Below are positions 61,369 to 64,000 of a stretch of DNA of 64,000 nucleotides, piece after piece. Below the pieces are notes generated by a model. The model had not been told where the DNA came from. It was given only the letters and a program-made list of their open reading frames with translations, and ran no database searches. The stretch covers positions 30,110-94,109 of the forward strand of contig JANQQP010000006.1 of assembly GCA_028285005.1 (NCBI GenBank), read 5' to 3'. The stretch's first letter is position 1, and each line of letters starts with the position of its first letter. This stretch comes from Dehalococcoidia bacterium (lineage in GTDB: Bacteria; Chloroflexota; Dehalococcoidia; Lucifugimonadales; Lucifugimonadaceae). The position numbers were made by a program, and so were the translations under genes.

Positions 61369-62562
61369 CTAGTTCGGGCGGATGATAGTCGCAACAGCCT
61401 GAGCGGCGATCCCTTCGCCATCACCGATAGCCCCAACATGGTCCGTTGAGGTCACCTTGATGTTGACTGAGTTCGGCGCGAGGCCTGTCACTTCGGCTAT
61501 GCAGACCGAGATCGCCTCAACATGTCCTGAGAGGCGCGGCCGCTGAGCGATGATAGTAGCATCGAGATGATCCGGTTCCCAGCCGGTTTCTCGAAGCCTG
61601 GCGAGGGCGCGTTCGAGCAGTCGGGCGCTGTCGATACCTGCCAGCGACGGGTCTGATGAAGGGAAGTTGGATCCCATATCTCCAAGGCCCGCCGCACCAA
61701 GCAGAGCGGATGTGATGGCGTGCAAGAGCACATCGCCGTCCGAGTGGCCTTCAAGGCCTCTCTCGAACGGAACCTCCACGCCGCCCAATCGCAGTGGACC
61801 GCCGTCTACGAGGCGGTGTCCATCGAATCCAACTCCCCATCTGCGGTTGGCTTGATCGGCCGGTTGTCCGTTCCGGCGATCAAAGATCGTTTCGGCGATC
61901 GCGATGTCCTCCGGCGTCGTGATCTTGATGTTGTCGTAACTGCCGGCGAAGACGGTCACGGTGCCGCCGTTCATTTCGACCATCGAAGCATCATCAGTCA
62001 CGTCTTCTGTGACTGCGGCGTGTGCCTTGATCAGAGTTGAGGCTCGAAACACCTGCGGAGTCTGCACTATGCGCAGACGATCACGGGCCGGCGTGTCGGT
62101 GACCACGTGGTCTTCGACCTGCTTCACCGTGTCTTTCAGCGGAACTGCAGTCACAGAAGCTCCGGTCTCACGAGCCGTCTCCAGACCTCGCTCGATCATC
62201 TCTTCGTCTATGAACGGCCGAGCTGCATCGTGCACAACCAGCCATTCGGGCTGCACTCCGGCGGAATGTAAAGCGTCGATCCCGAGCTTGACGGAGTCCT
62301 GACGCCTGCCTCCACCGACAACAGTCGCGGCCACCTTCTCCGGACTGGCTTCGCTAACGGTCCGCTTCCCTTCCGCGAGATTGTCTTCAGAAAAGACTAT
62401 GCAGATCGAGTCGATCAGGTCGCTTTGCTCAAGAACGCGTAGCGAGTGCATGAACAGCGGGATCCCTCGGAGGGCCATCAGCTGTTTGTCGACTTGACCC
62501 ATCCTCGTGCTCGACCCGGCGGCGAGCAGTATGGCAGCGACGGTCGAGGTGCCGTCCGTCAA
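61369..62562 (-). CDS. ispDF: Bifunctional IspD/IspF (MEP cytidylyltransferase / MECDP synthase)
   Basis: A fusion of two steps of the non-mevalonate isoprenoid pathway. IspD (about 1-225 of the shorter form) has AAILLAAGSSTRMG and HDAARPFI. It makes CDP-ME from MEP. IspF (about 235-395) has GVGFDGHRLVDGGPLRLGG with the zinc Asp and His, EGHSDGDVLLHAITSALLGAAGLGDMG, and the conserved KVTSTDHVGAIGDGEGIAA. IspE, which acts between them, is separate and not in the window. The track ORF starts 39 bases earlier, inside the VTT gene. The TTG at 62562, overlapping the upstream TGA as TTGA, starts right at the domain and is preferred. Confidence 0.93.
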   Translation of the reverse strand: MTDGTSTVAAILLAAGSSTRMGQVDKQLMALRGIPLFMHSLRVLEQSDLIDSICIVFSEDNLAEGKRTVSEASPEKVAATVVGGGRRQDSVKLGIDALHSAGVQPEWLVVHDAARPFIDEEMIERGLETARETGASVTAVPLKDTVKQVEDHVVTDTPARDRLRIVQTPQVFRASTLIKAHAAVTEDVTDDASMVEMNGGTVTVFAGSYDNIKITTPEDIAIAETIFDRRNGQPADQANRRWGVGFDGHRLVDGGPLRLGGVEVPFERGLEGHSDGDVLLHAITSALLGAAGLGDMGSNFPSSDPSLAGIDSARLLERALARLRETGWEPDHLDATIIAQRPRLSGHVEAISVCIAEVTGLAPNSVNIKVTSTDHVGAIGDGEGIAAQAVATIIRPN

Positions 62563-63182
62563 TTGATCAGGTCCTCGATCCAGGTGATGCCCCAGAAACA
62601 AGCGTACGCAACACCGGTCGACTTGATGGATTTCGAGACGAGCAAGATAAAGAAGAACTTCCTGACCGGGTAAAGGATGCTGCCGGCTGCGATTCCTACC
62701 ACATCAAAGAGTGGATTCGGGATGATGCTACCGAAAAACAGGATCCAGCCGCCTCGGCGCACAAGAAGCTCTCGAAAGCGCGGATAGAAGCGGTTTCGCT
62801 CGAAAAGGCTTCTTCCACCCATACCGGCGAGATACCCACTGAACTCACCCAGGGCTTCAGCGGAACCAGCTACAACTCCCACGGCAATCGGATTGAGTCC
62901 GACGGCAGGCGAGGCGGCGACACAGACGGCAGCCAGGCCGGGGACAGGCACGAAGATGGATGCGGCGCCGATGAATGCGAAGAACCAGACGCCGGCGAGA
63001 CCGACTCTGTCGATTTCAAACTGACCGGTTGTCCACAAGACGATGCCGGCGGTGACAAACACCACCACAATCGTGAGCGGTACGGCTCGAGTGATCAGGT
63101 CCTGGTGGGCGATCAGCCAGCGCTGGTACGGGCTTAGCTGCGGTGCAGCATCAGACACCAGGATTTCGTCGGGGCGGTCCAT
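62559..63182 (-). CDS. VTT-domain (DedA/SNARE-associated-like) membrane protein, copy 1
   Basis: A 207-residue membrane protein with about five hydrophobic segments. The VTT core is seen as GAASIFVPVPGLAAVCVAASPAVGLNPIAVGVVAGSAEALGEFSGYLAGMGG with the proline-rich re-entrant loop. GGWILFFGSIIPNPLFDVVGIAAGSILYPVRKFF contains the second re-entrant element. DedA-type proteins flip or scramble lipids or support proton-linked transport, but this YqaA-like branch is uncharacterised. It lies 38 bases downstream of a clear paralogue (63221). Confidence 0.86.
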   Translation of the reverse strand: MDRPDEILVSDAAPQLSPYQRWLIAHQDLITRAVPLTIVVVFVTAGIVLWTTGQFEIDRVGLAGVWFFAFIGAASIFVPVPGLAAVCVAASPAVGLNPIAVGVVAGSAEALGEFSGYLAGMGGRSLFERNRFYPRFRELLVRRGGWILFFGSIIPNPLFDVVGIAAGSILYPVRKFFFILLVSKSIKSTGVAYACFWGITWIEDLIN

Positions 63183-63220
63183 CGGAACTCCTGCAGATCG
63201 AGAGCGCTGGAGTTTTTCGC

Positions 63221-63895
63221 CTAGAGGTTAAGCAGGTTCGTGAACCAGTCTATGCCCTGGTGACAGGCAAAGGCGATGCCAATGAACTTAATGATCTTGC
63301 CTAAAAACACCCAAAGTAGAAATCGCCGGACGGGATATCCGAGGGAGCCTGAAGCTATCCCTGCGACGTCGAAGAGTGGTGTGGGAAGCACCGCCAGGAT
63401 GAACAGTGCAAGTGCGCCGCGGCGGATGACGAGTTGGTGGACCCGGTCGTAGTAGCGTGACTTCTGGACAAAGGACTGTCCGCCATAGCCCGCCAGGTAG
63501 CCCGTGAGTTCGCCGATGGTCGAGCCTGTTCCGCCGACGAGTCCCAACGCGATTATGTTCAGTCCGACATCTGGCGCTGCGGCCGCACAAACTGCTGCCA
63601 GACCGGGCACCGGGACAATAACCGACGCAGATCCGATGAGGTTGATGACGAATGCGCCGGTGTAGCCAACACCTTCGGGTTCCAGTCGTCCGCTGATGAA
63701 CAGGGTTAAGCCGGTCACTATCGACCCGACAACGATCGTCCAGATAACGATCTGTATCAACCGCGGGTGACTGTCTAGCCACACGACGACGGCATCCGCG
63801 TTTGGGACGCTGGCCGGGTTCTCAACACCGGTTACCCCGGTTTCCGCGCTCTCGCCGGGGGCTGACTCACTGGTTGCAGCCTGATCTTCAAGCAC
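63221..63895 (-). CDS. VTT-domain (DedA/SNARE-associated-like) membrane protein, copy 2
   Basis: A 224-residue paralogue of the next gene, matching it through GSASVIVPVPGLAAVCAAAAPDVGLNIIALGLVGGTGSTIGELTGYLAGYGG and ALALFILAVLPTPLFDVAGIASGSLGYPVRRFLLW. The N-terminal 35 residues are polar and acidic and differ from copy 1, so the duplication is not recent. It is the first gene of the four-gene minus-strand group. The last 105 bases of the window upstream of it hold no recognisable promoter or gene. Confidence 0.86.
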   Translation of the reverse strand: MLEDQAATSESAPGESAETGVTGVENPASVPNADAVVVWLDSHPRLIQIVIWTIVVGSIVTGLTLFISGRLEPEGVGYTGAFVINLIGSASVIVPVPGLAAVCAAAAPDVGLNIIALGLVGGTGSTIGELTGYLAGYGGQSFVQKSRYYDRVHQLVIRRGALALFILAVLPTPLFDVAGIASGSLGYPVRRFLLWVFLGKIIKFIGIAFACHQGIDWFTNLLNL

Positions 63896-64000
63896 AGAGT
63901 CATCTTAGTGCAATGAGTGTTATCTGAGATACAGGGCATCCTGCCTATTCGCCTGTGCCAGACCGCTGGAGCAGAAAAGAAACTCACTCCAAAACGCGAA

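Noticed and set aside
1-64000. CRISPR arrays, toxin-antitoxin pairs, transposases, integrases, tRNA and rRNA genes
   Set aside because: Looked for on both strands and none recognised; tRNA absence is by eye only and tRNAscan-SE would settle it.

Overview
The window is a dense, moderately GC-rich bacterial chromosome segment with about 58 protein genes, no rRNA, tRNA, insertion sequence, phage or CRISPR array that I can see, and no gene-free stretch longer than about 270 bases. The gene content points to a Chloroflexota-like bacterium, possibly of the Dehalococcoidia/SAR202 type. The clues are surface lipoproteins with Thr/Pro-rich linkers, an SUF cluster with a Rieske protein, an HtpX-PspAB pair, fused HisIE and IspDF, and a luciferase-family monooxygenase. 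This placement is inference from style and gene families, not from a marker phylogeny.

Layout. 1-2000: end of a histidine gene run (hisF partial, a HAD hydrolase, hisIE). 1971-3989 (-): DUF1385 membrane protein and ribosomal proteins L31, L27, L21. 4205-7353: glutamate dehydrogenase, a GT4 glycosyltransferase and a flavin reductase. 7557-12147: a kelch lipoprotein, then an AttH-like lipocalin lipoprotein coupled to an MMPL exporter. 12271-14895: gyrA. 15121-17295 (-): an envelope-stress-like group (HtpX protease, a PspAB-like protein, a class I amidotransferase fold that has lost its catalytic Cys). A structured, terminator-like leader precedes htpX. 17495-20702: inositol-monophosphatase-like enzyme, phosphotriesterase-like hydrolase and thioredoxin-like lipoprotein.

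20803-24365 is a tight four-gene ABC-2 export operon (ATPase, permease, ATPase, permease), followed by an orphan cheW. 25133-33653 is metabolic and transport genes: a double ABM-domain protein, M28 peptidase, a large repeat-bearing membrane protein, DHA2 transporter, hydroxyacid dehydrogenase, RlmB and aldo-keto reductase. 33882-37033 and 46227-49367 are two related signalling modules, each with a GAF-rich histidine kinase and stand-alone receiver proteins. Between them lie a ketoglutarate-semialdehyde-type dehydrogenase, an SDR, a DHA2 transporter with its TetR regulator (the same operator-like sequence lies before both genes), a GNAT acetyltransferase, a luciferase-like monooxygenase with a cytoplasmic-looking NMT1/SsuA-type binding protein, and a sugar-nucleotide epimerase.

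49565-57024 holds a family 5 solute-binding lipoprotein and the complete sufBCD-Rieske-sufSU iron-sulfur assembly operon. It is driven by a near-consensus promoter with a perfect 19-bp palindrome that closely matches the type 1 IscR site known from E. coli. 57311-64000 contains pcm, gatB, secG, and a minus-strand group of two VTT (DedA-like) membrane paralogues, ispDF and cysS.

No novel defence system or mobile island is apparent. The best leads are regulatory (the htpX leader, the suf operator, the duplicated TetR operator) and a few degenerate or unusually arranged proteins.
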